A stretch of 64,000 nucleotides of DNA, taken from Tahibacter amnicola. GTDB lineage: Bacteria; Pseudomonadota; Gammaproteobacteria; Xanthomonadales; Rhodanobacteraceae. Below the pieces are notes generated by a model. That model had not been told where the DNA came from. It did no database searches and worked only from the letters and a program-made list of their open reading frames with translations. This document shows, one piece after another, positions 16,783-24,842 of the stretch. The stretch is taken from contig NZ_CP104694.1 in assembly GCF_025398735.1 (NCBI RefSeq), positions 62,001 through 126,000 on the forward strand, written 5' to 3'. Numbering within the stretch: position 1 is the first letter of the stretch; every line of letters begins with the position of its first letter. The position numbers were made by a program, and so were the translations under genes.

Positions 16783-19318
16783 ACGTCAAGATTCCCCAAC
16801 TGTCGCTGGTCGCCCTGGTGGGCGCGTCGGGCAGTGGCAAGTCGAGTTTCGCACGCCGTCACTTTGCGCCTACCGAAGTGCTTTCCTCTGACGTGTGCCG
16901 CGGCTGGGTCTGCGACGACGAGAATGACCAGTCCGCCTCGGCCGATGCCTTCGAGGTGCTCTACACGATTGCGCGCAAGCGCCTGGCCGCGGGTCGCCTG
17001 ACCGTGGTCGACGCCACCCATGTTCGCGCCGAGGACCGCAAGCAGCTGGTGGCGCTCGCGCGCGAGTATCACGTCCTGCCGGTTGCTCTGGTGTTCGATC
17101 TGCCCGAATCCGTCTGCCACGAGCGCAACGCCGCGCGACCGGGCCGTCAGTTTGGTTCCCATGTCGTCCGACAGCAGACCCAGGCCATGCACCGCGGGCT
17201 GCGCGGACTGGCGAAGGAAGGGTTCCGTCACGTACATATCTTCAAGAGCGTGGCCGATGTCGACGCGGCAACGATCACGCGCGAGAAACTGTGGAACGAC
17301 CGGCGCGACGACACCGGTCCGTTCGACATCATCGGCGACGTGCACGGCTGCTACGCGGAACTGTGCACACTGCTGGAAAAGCTCGGCTATTGCATCGAAG
17401 GCACCCGCCAAGCGCCTGAAGTGACGCCTCCCCGGGTCGCCGCGCGCTTTTCCTCGGGGACCTGGTCGATCGCGGCCCCGATTCGCCCGGCGTGCTGCGC
17501 CTGGTCATGCACATGGTTGGCGCCGGCACGGCGCTGTGCGTGCCCGGCAATCACGACATGAAGCTGATGCGCAAGCTCAACGGCAAGGACGTGCGCATCA
17601 CCCACGGCCTGGCGGAAACGCTGGCGCAGCTGGAACACGAACCGGCGGAATTTGCCGACGCCGTGCGCCGCTTCGTCGACGGCCTGGTCAGTCATCTGGT
17701 GCTCGACGAGGGCCGGCTGGTGGTGGCGCACGCCGGCATGAAGGAATCCATGCAGGGTCGCGGATCTGCCGCCGTGCGCGAGTTCGCCCTGTACGGCGAG
17801 AGTACCGGCGAAACCGACGAGTACGGCCTGCCCGTGCGCTATGACTGGGCGCGCGACTACCGCGGCAAGGCCATGGTGATCTATGGACACACGCCAGTGC
17901 CGCAGGCCGAATGGGTCAACCGGACGCTGTGCATTGATACCGGCTGCGTCTTCGGCGGCGAGCTGACCGCGTTGCGCTATCCGGAGAGGGAGCTGGTTTC
18001 CGTGCCTGCGCAGAAGGTGTGGTACGAACCTGTCCGTCCACTCGCGGCGGAACCCGCGGCACCGCAGCGCGAGCTGACCTTGCTCGACTACGACGACGTC
18101 GGTGGCAAACGCGTGGTGAACACGCGCATTTTCCATAAAGTCACCGTCCGCGAGGAAAATGCCGCGGCCGCGCTGGAAGTGATGAGCCGGTTCGCGGTCG
18201 ATCCGCGCTGGCTCGTCTACCTGCCGCCGACCATGGCGCCCCCCGAAGCCGCTCCGGACGGTGACTCGCTGGAGCGCCCGGAAGAGGTATTCGCGTACTA
18301 CCGGCACGAAGGCGTCGGTCACGTCGTGTGCCAGGAAAAACACATGGGATCGCGGGCTGTGATCGTGCTGTGCCGCGACGAGTCGGTAGCCCGTCGGCGC
18401 TTCGGTATTGGCGGCGACGGCCGCGGCGTGATCTACACCCGCAGCGGCCGCCGCTTCTTCGAAGACGGTACGCTTGAACAGGCTTTGCTCGATCGTATCG
18501 ACACCGCGATGGATCGATCCGGCCTGTGGGACGCGCTACAGACCGACTGGATCGTGCTCGATGCCGAACTCATGCCCTGGTCGGCCAAGGCGCAGGAGTT
18601 GTTGCGTGCGCAGTACGCACCGACGGGCATCGCCGGTTGCGCCGCCCTTTCCGTGGCCGATACTCTCCTCGCCGAAGCCGGACGACGCCTGCCGGAGATT
18701 GACGCGCTGCACACATCTGTACGCGAACGGCGGGATGCCGTCGAACGGTACGTGACGGCCTATCGCCGCTACTGCTGGACGGTCAACGGCATTGACGATC
18801 TACGCCTGGCGCCGTTCCACATTCTCGCGACGGAGAACTCCGTCGGGCTGGCCCGCGACCATCGTTGGCAGATGGAAACGCTCGCCACGCTCTGCGCCAC
18901 CGATCCCGGCTTGCTAAACGTCACGCAGCATCGTTTCGTGGACCTGGCAGACCCCGCCAGCGTCGATGCGGCGGCGCAATGGTGGCTGGCGCTCACCGCC
19001 GCAGGCGGCGAAGGTATGGTGGTCAAGCCGGTGGACGCGATTGCCCGCGGCCGTCGCGGCCTGGTCCAGCCCGCACTCAAATGCCGTGGCCGCGAGTACC
19101 TGCGCATCATCTATGGCCCCGAGTACACGGATCCGAAGCAGCTGGAGCGACTGCGTCATCGACGCGTCGCGGCCAAGCGGTCGCTCGCCATCCGCGAATT
19201 TGCGCTGGGGATCGAAGCCCTGCACCGGTTTACGGAGGCAGAGCCGCTCTACCGCGTGCACGAGTGCGTGTTCAGCGTCCTGGCGCTGGAAAGCGAGCCG
19301 GTGGATGCGCGACTCTGA
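16779..19318 (+). CDS. pnkp: Polynucleotide kinase-phosphatase Pnkp, split by a one-base frameshift
   Basis: End-healing and adenylyltransferase subunit of the bacterial Hen1/Pnkp RNA-repair complex. The 5' part (16779-17561) encodes the kinase (P-loop GASGSGKSS, residues 14-22) and the start of the phosphatase (DIIGDVHGCY). The 3' part continues in another frame from about 17434 with RRALFLGDLVDRGPDSPGVL, CVPGNHDMK and the ligase-like domain (EKHMGSRAV, adenylated lysine). Homology switches frame around CCTCCCCGGG (17427-17436). Restoring one C in the run at 17430-17433 gives TPPPGRRALFLGD and an 846-residue protein, normal for Pnkp (about 850-870). So either a base was lost in sequencing or assembly, or the gene is truly broken. 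Everything downstream is free of stops, which argues for a recent or artefactual event. Confidence 0.93.
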
Positions 19319-19342
19319 CGCCGGCACAGGACCAGATACGAA

Positions 19343-19366
19343 GAAGGGCTGCCGAAGCAGCCCTTC
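19343..19366. terminator. Bidirectional terminator between pnkp and icd
   Basis: Perfect 10-bp stem GAAGGGCTGC / GCAGCCCTTC with the stable CGAA tetraloop, centred between the convergent stops of pnkp and icd. No long U-tract follows on either strand. Confidence 0.75.
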
Positions 19367-19395
19367 TGGTCACAGCAGGCGTAACTGGCGAACGA

Positions 19396-20694
19396 TCAGA
19401 GTGCCTTGATCAGCTCGTCGGCGAATTCCGAGCACTTGATCTCCTTGGCGCCGTCCATGAGACGGGCAAAGTCGTACGTGACGGTCTTGTTGCCGATGGC
19501 CTTGTCCATGGCGCCGATGATCGCGTCGGCCGCTTCGGTCCAGCCCATGTAACGCAGCATCATTTCGCCCGAGAGGATGACCGAGCCCGGGTTGACCTTG
19601 TCGAGATTCGCGTACTTCGGCGCCGTACCGTGGGTGGCTTCGAACACCGCATGGCCCGTGACGTAGTTGATGTTGCCGCCCGGCGCAATGCCGATGCCGC
19701 CGACTTGCGCGGCCAGGGCGTCGGAGAGGTAGTCGCCGTTGAGGTTGAGCGTGGCGATGACGTCGAATTCGTCCGGACGCGTGAGCACCTGCTGCAGCGT
19801 GATGTCGGCAATGGCGTCCTTGATGAGGACCTTGCCCTTGGCCAGCTCAGCCTTCTGCTCGGCGTTGGCCTCGGCCTCGCCCTTGGCAGCCTTGGTGCGC
19901 TCCCACTGTTCCCAGGTGTAGACCTGGTCGCCGAACTCTCGCTCGGCCAGGGCATAGCCCCAGTTGCGGAACGCGCCTTCGGTGAATTTCATGATGTTGC
20001 CCTTGTGCACAAGGGTGACCGAACGGCGCTTGTTGATGACGGCGTATTCGATCGCGGCGCGGATCAGTCGCTCGGAACCATCCTTGGAAACCGGCTTGAT
20101 GCCGATGCCAGAGGTTTCCGGGAAGCGGATCTTGCCGAACGCCTTCGGGAAGGCTTCCTTGAGCAGCGCCTGGAACTTGGCGTTTTCTTCCGAACCGGCT
20201 TCGAACTCGATGCCGGCGTAAATGTCTTCGCAATTCTCGCGGAAGATCACCATGTCGACCTTGTCCGGCGACTTCACCGGCGAGGGCACGCCCTTGAACC
20301 AGCGCACCGGGCGCAGGCAGACGTAGAGGTCGAGCATCTGGCGCAGGGCGACGTTCAGCGAGCGGATGCCACCGCCGACCGGCGTGGTCAGCGGGCCCTT
20401 GATCGAGACGAGGTAGTCGCGGCACGCCTGGACCGTGGAGTCAGGCAGCCAGGTGCCGTACTGGTTGTTGGACTTCTCGCCGGCGTAGATCTCCATCCAG
20501 TGGATCTTGCGCTGCCCGCCATAGGCTTTCTCCACCGCCGCATCAAATACGCGGACCGAGGCGCGCCAGATATCGGCACCCGTGCCATCGCCTTCGATGA
20601 AGGGGATAATCGGGTTGTTGGGGACGTTCAACTTGCCGTTTTCGATCGTGATCTTGGCGCCACCGGCGGGGGCGGTGAGAATGGGCTCGGCCAT
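19396..20694 (-). CDS. icd: NADP-dependent isocitrate dehydrogenase
   Basis: TCA-cycle enzyme converting isocitrate to 2-oxoglutarate with NADPH. 432 residues from the ATG at 20694 (TGGAG seven bases upstream; [12 protein letters not shown]). Family blocks are clear: [72 protein letters not shown] and ATHGTAPKY. The AceK phosphorylation serine is conserved as S112 (equivalent to E. coli S113), consistent with the aceK gene 4 kb away. It is of the dimeric E. coli type rather than monomeric. Confidence 0.97.
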   Translation of the reverse strand: MAEPILTAPAGGAKITIENGKLNVPNNPIIPFIEGDGTGADIWRASVRVFDAAVEKAYGGQRKIHWMEIYAGEKSNNQYGTWLPDSTVQACRDYLVSIKGPLTTPVGGGIRSLNVALRQMLDLYVCLRPVRWFKGVPSPVKSPDKVDMVIFRENCEDIYAGIEFEAGSEENAKFQALLKEAFPKAFGKIRFPETSGIGIKPVSKDGSERLIRAAIEYAVINKRRSVTLVHKGNIMKFTEGAFRNWGYALAEREFGDQVYTWEQWERTKAAKGEAEANAEQKAELAKGKVLIKDAIADITLQQVLTRPDEFDVIATLNLNGDYLSDALAAQVGGIGIAPGGNINYVTGHAVFEATHGTAPKYANLDKVNPGSVILSGEMMLRYMGWTEAADAIIGAMDKAIGNKTVTYDFARLMDGAKEIKCSEFADELIKAL

Positions 20695-20871
20695 GCGTTG
20701 CTCCAGACGAAGAGGTGGCAGCAGGCGCTGCCAGATGGGTAAGCGGGGTATTTTCCCCATTGGCCGGCACGGCGTCCATCGCTGGCGCTGCCGCGGCGCG
20801 CAACGGTACTGCCGGCAGCCGTTCGACAACCGGCAGATCCGGCCGCCCGGCGCAGCCCCGGGAACTGCACC

Positions 20872-21291
20872 ATGACCGGACAAATCCCCGGGCCCGACAC
20901 CTATGCCGTCACCACCGAGCCACGGCGGGACTACCTGCGCGTCGTGATGAGTGGCGTACGCAGCACGGTCGAGGCCAGCATCGAGGCCTGGCGCGAGATC
21001 GGCCGCCAGGTTCAGGCACACGGGGCCCGGCGCGTGCTGGTCGTGAGCAAGCTCAGCGGCCCGCTGCCGACGCCAGCGCAGCAGCTACAGATTCTCCACG
21101 CCCTGATCGGCGCAGGTTTTGAAGGGGTCCGCACCGCCTTCGTGCTGGACGATGTGGTCAATGTCGTTGCGCTGGAGTTCGGCGAGATCATCGCGCGCGA
21201 ACTGGGACAGGAATCGCGGGTTTTCGGCTCCGAATCGGTCGCCGAGCTATGGCTGCGCCATGGCGAGGCCAGCAGCGACTACGATCGCTGA
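20872..21291 (+). CDS. Small STAS/SpoIIAA-like protein, 139 aa
   Basis: Divergent from icd. The ATG at 20872 follows GGGAA. The protein has an alternating beta/alpha pattern: [69 protein letters not shown]. This is the layout of SpoIIAA/STAS-like single-domain proteins of unknown role, where the last element corresponds to the usual F-x-D/S-x-x-A-W-L end. No signal peptide or membrane segment, so cytosolic. Function unknown; family call moderate. Confidence 0.75.
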   Translation: MTGQIPGPDTYAVTTEPRRDYLRVVMSGVRSTVEASIEAWREIGRQVQAHGARRVLVVSKLSGPLPTPAQQLQILHALIGAGFEGVRTAFVLDDVVNVVALEFGEIIARELGQESRVFGSESVAELWLRHGEASSDYDR

Positions 21292-21299
21292 TCGTGTCA

Positions 21300-21794
21300 T
21301 CAGCTCGCGCCACCGCCCGCCTCCGCTGGCCGCACATGGGCGCGAGAGGCCTTCAGGCGCCAGCCGGTGCCGTCCTTCACGGCGATAGTGTGGTTGATGA
21401 ACTGCCGGACCAGGATCCGTTCTCCCGACGGAAGCAGTCGCTCCAGGCGGACGTCGTTGTCGGTCAGCACAAGGTCCGGCGCCAACGCCTGCCATCGCAC
21501 AATGCGCGTCACGTGGCGCAAATCATCGGACATCGCCGAGAACGACTTCTGAAAATAGATCTCAATGGCGTCGCGCAAAACCACCGTCTCGCGACCGGCA
21601 ATTTGAAGGGTTGCATCGGTGGCGAACAGGGCGCTCAATCCTTGTGCGTCACGGGCATCCCAGCGGCGGTCGGTTTCGGCGGCCAGCTCGCGCAGCGCCT
21701 GTTCCAGCGTGTTGGTCGACGAACCGGCTGCCGCGGGGCGCGTTGCCACGAAGAGCATGATCAGCGCAACGAGGCAGGCCAGCAGGCGGTTCAT
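21300..21794 (-). CDS. Exported SnoaL/DUF4440-like protein
   Basis: 164 residues with a clear signal peptide (MNRLLACLVALIMLFVATRPAAAG, cleaved near residue 23). The mature part has the cone-shaped NTF2-like pattern of the SgcJ/EcaC and DUF4440 families: a first helix LEQALRELAAETDRRWDARDA, the strand LSALFATDATLQIAG, and a final sheet including LVRQFINHTIAVKDGTGWRL. These domains bind small molecules or are catalytically diverse; no catalytic assignment is possible. Its stop is eight bases from the stop of the convergent STAS-like gene. Confidence 0.8.
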   Translation of the reverse strand: MNRLLACLVALIMLFVATRPAAAGSSTNTLEQALRELAAETDRRWDARDAQGLSALFATDATLQIAGRETVVLRDAIEIYFQKSFSAMSDDLRHVTRIVRWQALAPDLVLTDNDVRLERLLPSGERILVRQFINHTIAVKDGTGWRLKASRAHVRPAEAGGGAS

Positions 21795-22069
21795 GGCAAC
21801 TCCGGACCCCAGTGATGGAAGCGTGACATTACGTCGACAGCGCCCGCCGGGCCAGGCCGGATGCGTTGAACCGAAGCAATTGCGTGCCGGGTCGAATCAT
21901 CTTTCCGTGTGCTACGTACGTAGTAGCGAAATTGTGCGCGACCACGCCTCGCCCACTCGACGAAAGTCGAAATCAGTGCGGCCGGCCGGAACTCGTCTGC
22001 TGGGCGCTGTGGCCGCACAATACCGGCGCGACAGATCGTGTCGATCAAAGCAGTCCACAGGGGATATCC

Positions 22070-23014
22070 ATGATGACGTCAATCGACCGCCTGCTTTTCC
22101 GGACCCGCGCGCTTCGTCGGCAACTGGTCCGCCTGGCGGTCGCCGGTGTGGCTGCCTGCCTTCCGTTCATGGCGCAAGGCGAGGAGCCGGCGGTCGTTGT
22201 AGCCACCTACCACTACGCCCGATACGACCGCGCCGCGGCGTTGCAACCCCTCGCCCGACACCTGGCGGACACGCTCGGCCGCCCCGTAACCGTGCACGTT
22301 TCCGACTCGCCACGGGCACTGGCCCGATCCATGGCGGAAGGCAGCGTCGACATCGCCATCACAAATACGTTCGTTCATCTTGCCACTCGCGCACTGTCCA
22401 CGCTCAAGCCCGTGGCCGTGTTCGACGTCCCGCAGCACACGCTGGAGCGATATCGCGGCGTCTTGATTGGCCGGAAAGACGGTCCAGTGACCCACGCGTC
22501 GGACCTTGCCAACGCCAAGCCCGGCATCCGCTACGTTCAGACGATTCCCGGCTCGACATCCGGCGGCCTCGTGCAGGATCTCCACCTCGCCGCGATCGGT
22601 GCCGCCCACCCTTTCGGCCAACCCACCTACGCCGGCACGCACGAGGCAGTTCTGGAGCAGGTCCGCCAGGCACAGGCCGACCTCGGCGCATTGGCCGAAC
22701 CGCCGTGGCAGAAATGGCAAGCGGAGAACTCCGCCGTCGCCACAGAAATCGTGGAACTGTGGCGTTCTCCACCTATTCCGCCAGGCCCTGTTGTCTGCCG
22801 TACGGACGCCGCCATCGATTGCACCGCCGTTGCAGATACGCTCCTGGCCCTGGACAAGGCAAACCCCGCCGCCCTGGCGGCGCTGACCGCCGCGTGGTCC
22901 GAAGCCAGCGGTACGACCCGGCTGCGTCCTGTCGATGAATCGGCGTATGACGCACTGGTGGCCCGATTCCGCGACGCTCAGCGGATGAAGGCGGTACTGG
23001 AGCAGTTGTTGTAG
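22070..23014 (+). CDS. PhnD-like periplasmic substrate-binding protein (orphan)
   Basis: Periplasmic solute-binding protein of 314 residues in the phosphate/phosphite/phosphonate (PhnD) class. Start at 22070 after AGGGGATATCC; Arg-rich N-terminus and hydrophobic core (LVRLAVAGVAACLPFMAQG) form a signal peptide cleaved near residue 37. Typical blocks: VDIAITNTFVHL, LIGRKDGPVTHASDLANAK, IPGSTSGGLVQDLHL, AQADLGALAEP. No permease or ATPase gene follows, so it is not part of a full ABC transporter here. PhnD-fold proteins without a transporter sometimes act as sensors for histidine kinases or c-di-GMP enzymes; that is only a possibility. Confidence 0.85.
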   Translation: MMTSIDRLLFRTRALRRQLVRLAVAGVAACLPFMAQGEEPAVVVATYHYARYDRAAALQPLARHLADTLGRPVTVHVSDSPRALARSMAEGSVDIAITNTFVHLATRALSTLKPVAVFDVPQHTLERYRGVLIGRKDGPVTHASDLANAKPGIRYVQTIPGSTSGGLVQDLHLAAIGAAHPFGQPTYAGTHEAVLEQVRQAQADLGALAEPPWQKWQAENSAVATEIVELWRSPPIPPGPVVCRTDAAIDCTAVADTLLALDKANPAALAALTAAWSEASGTTRLRPVDESAYDALVARFRDAQRMKAVLEQLL

Positions 23015-23352
23015 GGGACCGGGTGACGGTTCAGGCGTGGTGCGCATTTCGATGGCGCGGATGGAGCCAGGCATCGTAGGCAGACGGTGCGTAGTGGCAC
23101 ATGGGGCCAGGCATCGATTGGCTGGGCATCGATTGGCTGCCAGGCGTCGGTCGATGAAGGAGGGGTTGGTGCCAGGCATCGATTCGGGAACAGGGCACCG
23201 CGGAAGCGAGTTGTCCGGGCGCTTTCCATGGCGCCGGTGCATCGTTAGACGGTGACAGACATCAGTCCCCTTCCGTCCGAAGAAGTCGCGTAACGCTGCG
23301 AATCAGAAGATTCCGAGGCCACCCTCAGAATTTGGCCGATTCGCAACGCGAC
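23015..23352. repeat. Intergenic region with GGTGCCAGGCAT-type repeats
   Basis: The 338 bases before the RAYT gene hold four diverged copies of a word close to GGTGCCAGGCATCGATTGG: GGAGCCAGGCA at 23063, GGGGCCAGGCA at 23103, GCTGCCAGGCG at 23136 and GGTGCCAGGCA at 23168. GGCTGGGCATCGATTGG at about 23120 is a further decayed one. The core TGCCAGGCA is a palindrome around one base. All copies here have the same orientation, opposite to those after the RAYT gene. No protein-coding sign. Confidence 0.6.
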
Positions 23353-24333
23353 ATGCGCTGCCACAGTGTCCGGATGAGGCAGCCCCGATACCAGCTTGTC
23401 AGCACATCAGAACGACGCTTTTATCATTGCGTCTCCCGTTGCGTACGTCGCGCCTACCTGTGCGGATTCGACACGGCAACCGGGCAATCTTTCGAGCATC
23501 GCCGTCAATGGGTCGAGGAGCGCCTTCTCGCACTGGCCGACATTTTCGCAGTCGGCATCTACGCCTACGCTGTGATGGAGAATCACGTCCACTTGGTCCT
23601 GATGGTGGATCCCGCCGTCGCAGCGACCTGGTCCGCCGAGACCGTGGCTGAACGTTGGGTGCGTCTGTGCCCCGTCCGGACAAACGGAAAGATCGACGCG
23701 GACGCATGCCGGATGCGTCAGGATCTCATCGCGTCCGATCCCGTACAGACCGCCGTCTATCGCCATCGCCTCGTCGACCTCGCCTGGTTCATGCGAAGCC
23801 TCAATGAACCCATTGCGCGACGGGCGAACAGCGAAGATGCCTGCACTGGCCATTTCTGGGAGAGCCGTTACAAATGCCAGGCGCTGCTCGATGACGCGGC
23901 GATCGTTGCCTGCATGACCTACGTCGATCTCAATCCGGTTCGTGCCGGAATCGCATCCGACCTTGCCTCATCGACACACACGTCGGTGACGCGTCGACTG
24001 CGTTCGGCACGGCCGGCAGGCCATGCACTGCGACCGATCCGCGGGATTCCCGCCAAGTCCTTTCCGATCACGACCATCGCATACATCGACCTGGTCGAAT
24101 GGACAGGCCGCCAGTATCAGCCAGGCAAGCGCGGACGCATCAGCGAGGCACCGCCTTCCGCGCTGCGTCAGCTGGCGATCGACGAAGTCCAGTGGCGCCG
24201 GCAGGCCATGGCAGTTGAGTCCTGCTACTGGCGCGCCGTGGGTTCGATGCAGCGCTTGATCGATAAGGCACACGCCATTGGCCAGTCCTGGCTCAAGGGT
24301 ACTGGTCGAGTCGCGCAGGCGAAGCGTTGCTGA
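23353..24333 (+). CDS. REP-associated tyrosine transposase (RAYT), Y1 transposase family
   Basis: Single-strand DNA nuclease/transposase related to IS200/IS605 TnpA, domesticated in many genomes and linked to spread of REP palindromes. About 326 residues from the ATG at 23353 (23374 is an alternative). Seen: the N-terminal YHCVSRCVRRAYLCG block, the HUH-type metal motif in ENHVHLVL, GHFWESRYKCQ, and TYVDLNPVRAG, whose tyrosine is the likely nucleophile. The C-terminal 100 residues are basic. It is solitary, without terminal IS ends, and is flanked on both sides by palindromic TGCCAGGCA/TGCCTGGCA repeats in inverted orientation, the layout expected of a RAYT and its own repeat family. Confidence 0.9.
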   Translation: MRCHSVRMRQPRYQLVSTSERRFYHCVSRCVRRAYLCGFDTATGQSFEHRRQWVEERLLALADIFAVGIYAYAVMENHVHLVLMVDPAVAATWSAETVAERWVRLCPVRTNGKIDADACRMRQDLIASDPVQTAVYRHRLVDLAWFMRSLNEPIARRANSEDACTGHFWESRYKCQALLDDAAIVACMTYVDLNPVRAGIASDLASSTHTSVTRRLRSARPAGHALRPIRGIPAKSFPITTIAYIDLVEWTGRQYQPGKRGRISEAPPSALRQLAIDEVQWRRQAMAVESCYWRAVGSMQRLIDKAHAIGQSWLKGTGRVAQAKRC

Positions 24334-24842
24334 TCCTCGTGATCGTTCGGCACGCAGATTGAATTTCCCCCTGAACCCGGCCGCAAATCGAACAACAAGA
24401 TCGGCACCAGATCGCCCCCCGGGCGACGCAGCTGCGGGTCCGACCGGTTTTCTGCAAGTCATCCAAGGCATCGCCACGAACGACGCGGGGCATCCGTCAG
24501 GGCCTACGCGAATAGTACCTGGCACCAACGTCGTTCATGCCTGGCACCAACCGCAATCTTGGCTGGCGCCGAATGCCTGGCTGGCACCGAATGCCTGGCT
24601 GGCGCCGAATGCCTGGCTGGCGCCGAATGCCTGGCTGGCGCCGAATGCCTGGCTGGCGCCGAATGCCTGGCTGGCACCGAATGCCGGCCACAATCCTGGC
24701 TAGCACCGAATGCACGGGTACCTAAAGCGCACCACCCGGAGCCGACAGTTCCATTGCTCCAGACGTCAAACGGCCGGAGCTTTCGCCCCGGCCGCTGGAC
24801 AGGTGCCGCCGATTGCCCGGTATCCAGGGCGATTCGTCGGGT
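24334..24842. repeat. Intergenic region with 18-bp minisatellite
   Basis: Six perfect-length tandem copies of GCCTGGCTGGCRCCGAAT fill 24575-24682 (R is A in the first and last copies, G in the four middle ones). A partial copy precedes (24557-24574) and a decayed one follows (to about 24712). Upstream are two dispersed copies of the TGCCTGGCACC word (24516-24526 as TACCTGGCACC, and 24538-24548). The unit itself looks like an expanded version of that word. Because 18 is divisible by three, all six frames read through it as hexapeptide repeats, which I regard as spurious. Confidence 0.85.

Noticed and set aside
17427-17436. Programmed -1 ribosomal frameshift in pnkp
   Set aside because: The CCTCCCCGGG context does not form a good X XXY YYZ slippery heptamer for the needed shift and no clear downstream pseudoknot was seen; a base deletion is simpler.
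23353-24333. Complete IS200/IS605 insertion sequence
   Set aside because: No tnpB, no left and right end hairpins at fixed distance; the protein is of the solitary RAYT type.
24575-24682. Tandem array as a CRISPR
   Set aside because: Units are 18 bases and directly contiguous, with no spacers and no cas genes.
24537-24725. Reading frames giving repeated MPGWRR or RQPGIR hexapeptides
   Set aside because: The 18-bp tandem repeat keeps all frames open; there is no ribosome site and no domain, so they are not counted as genes.
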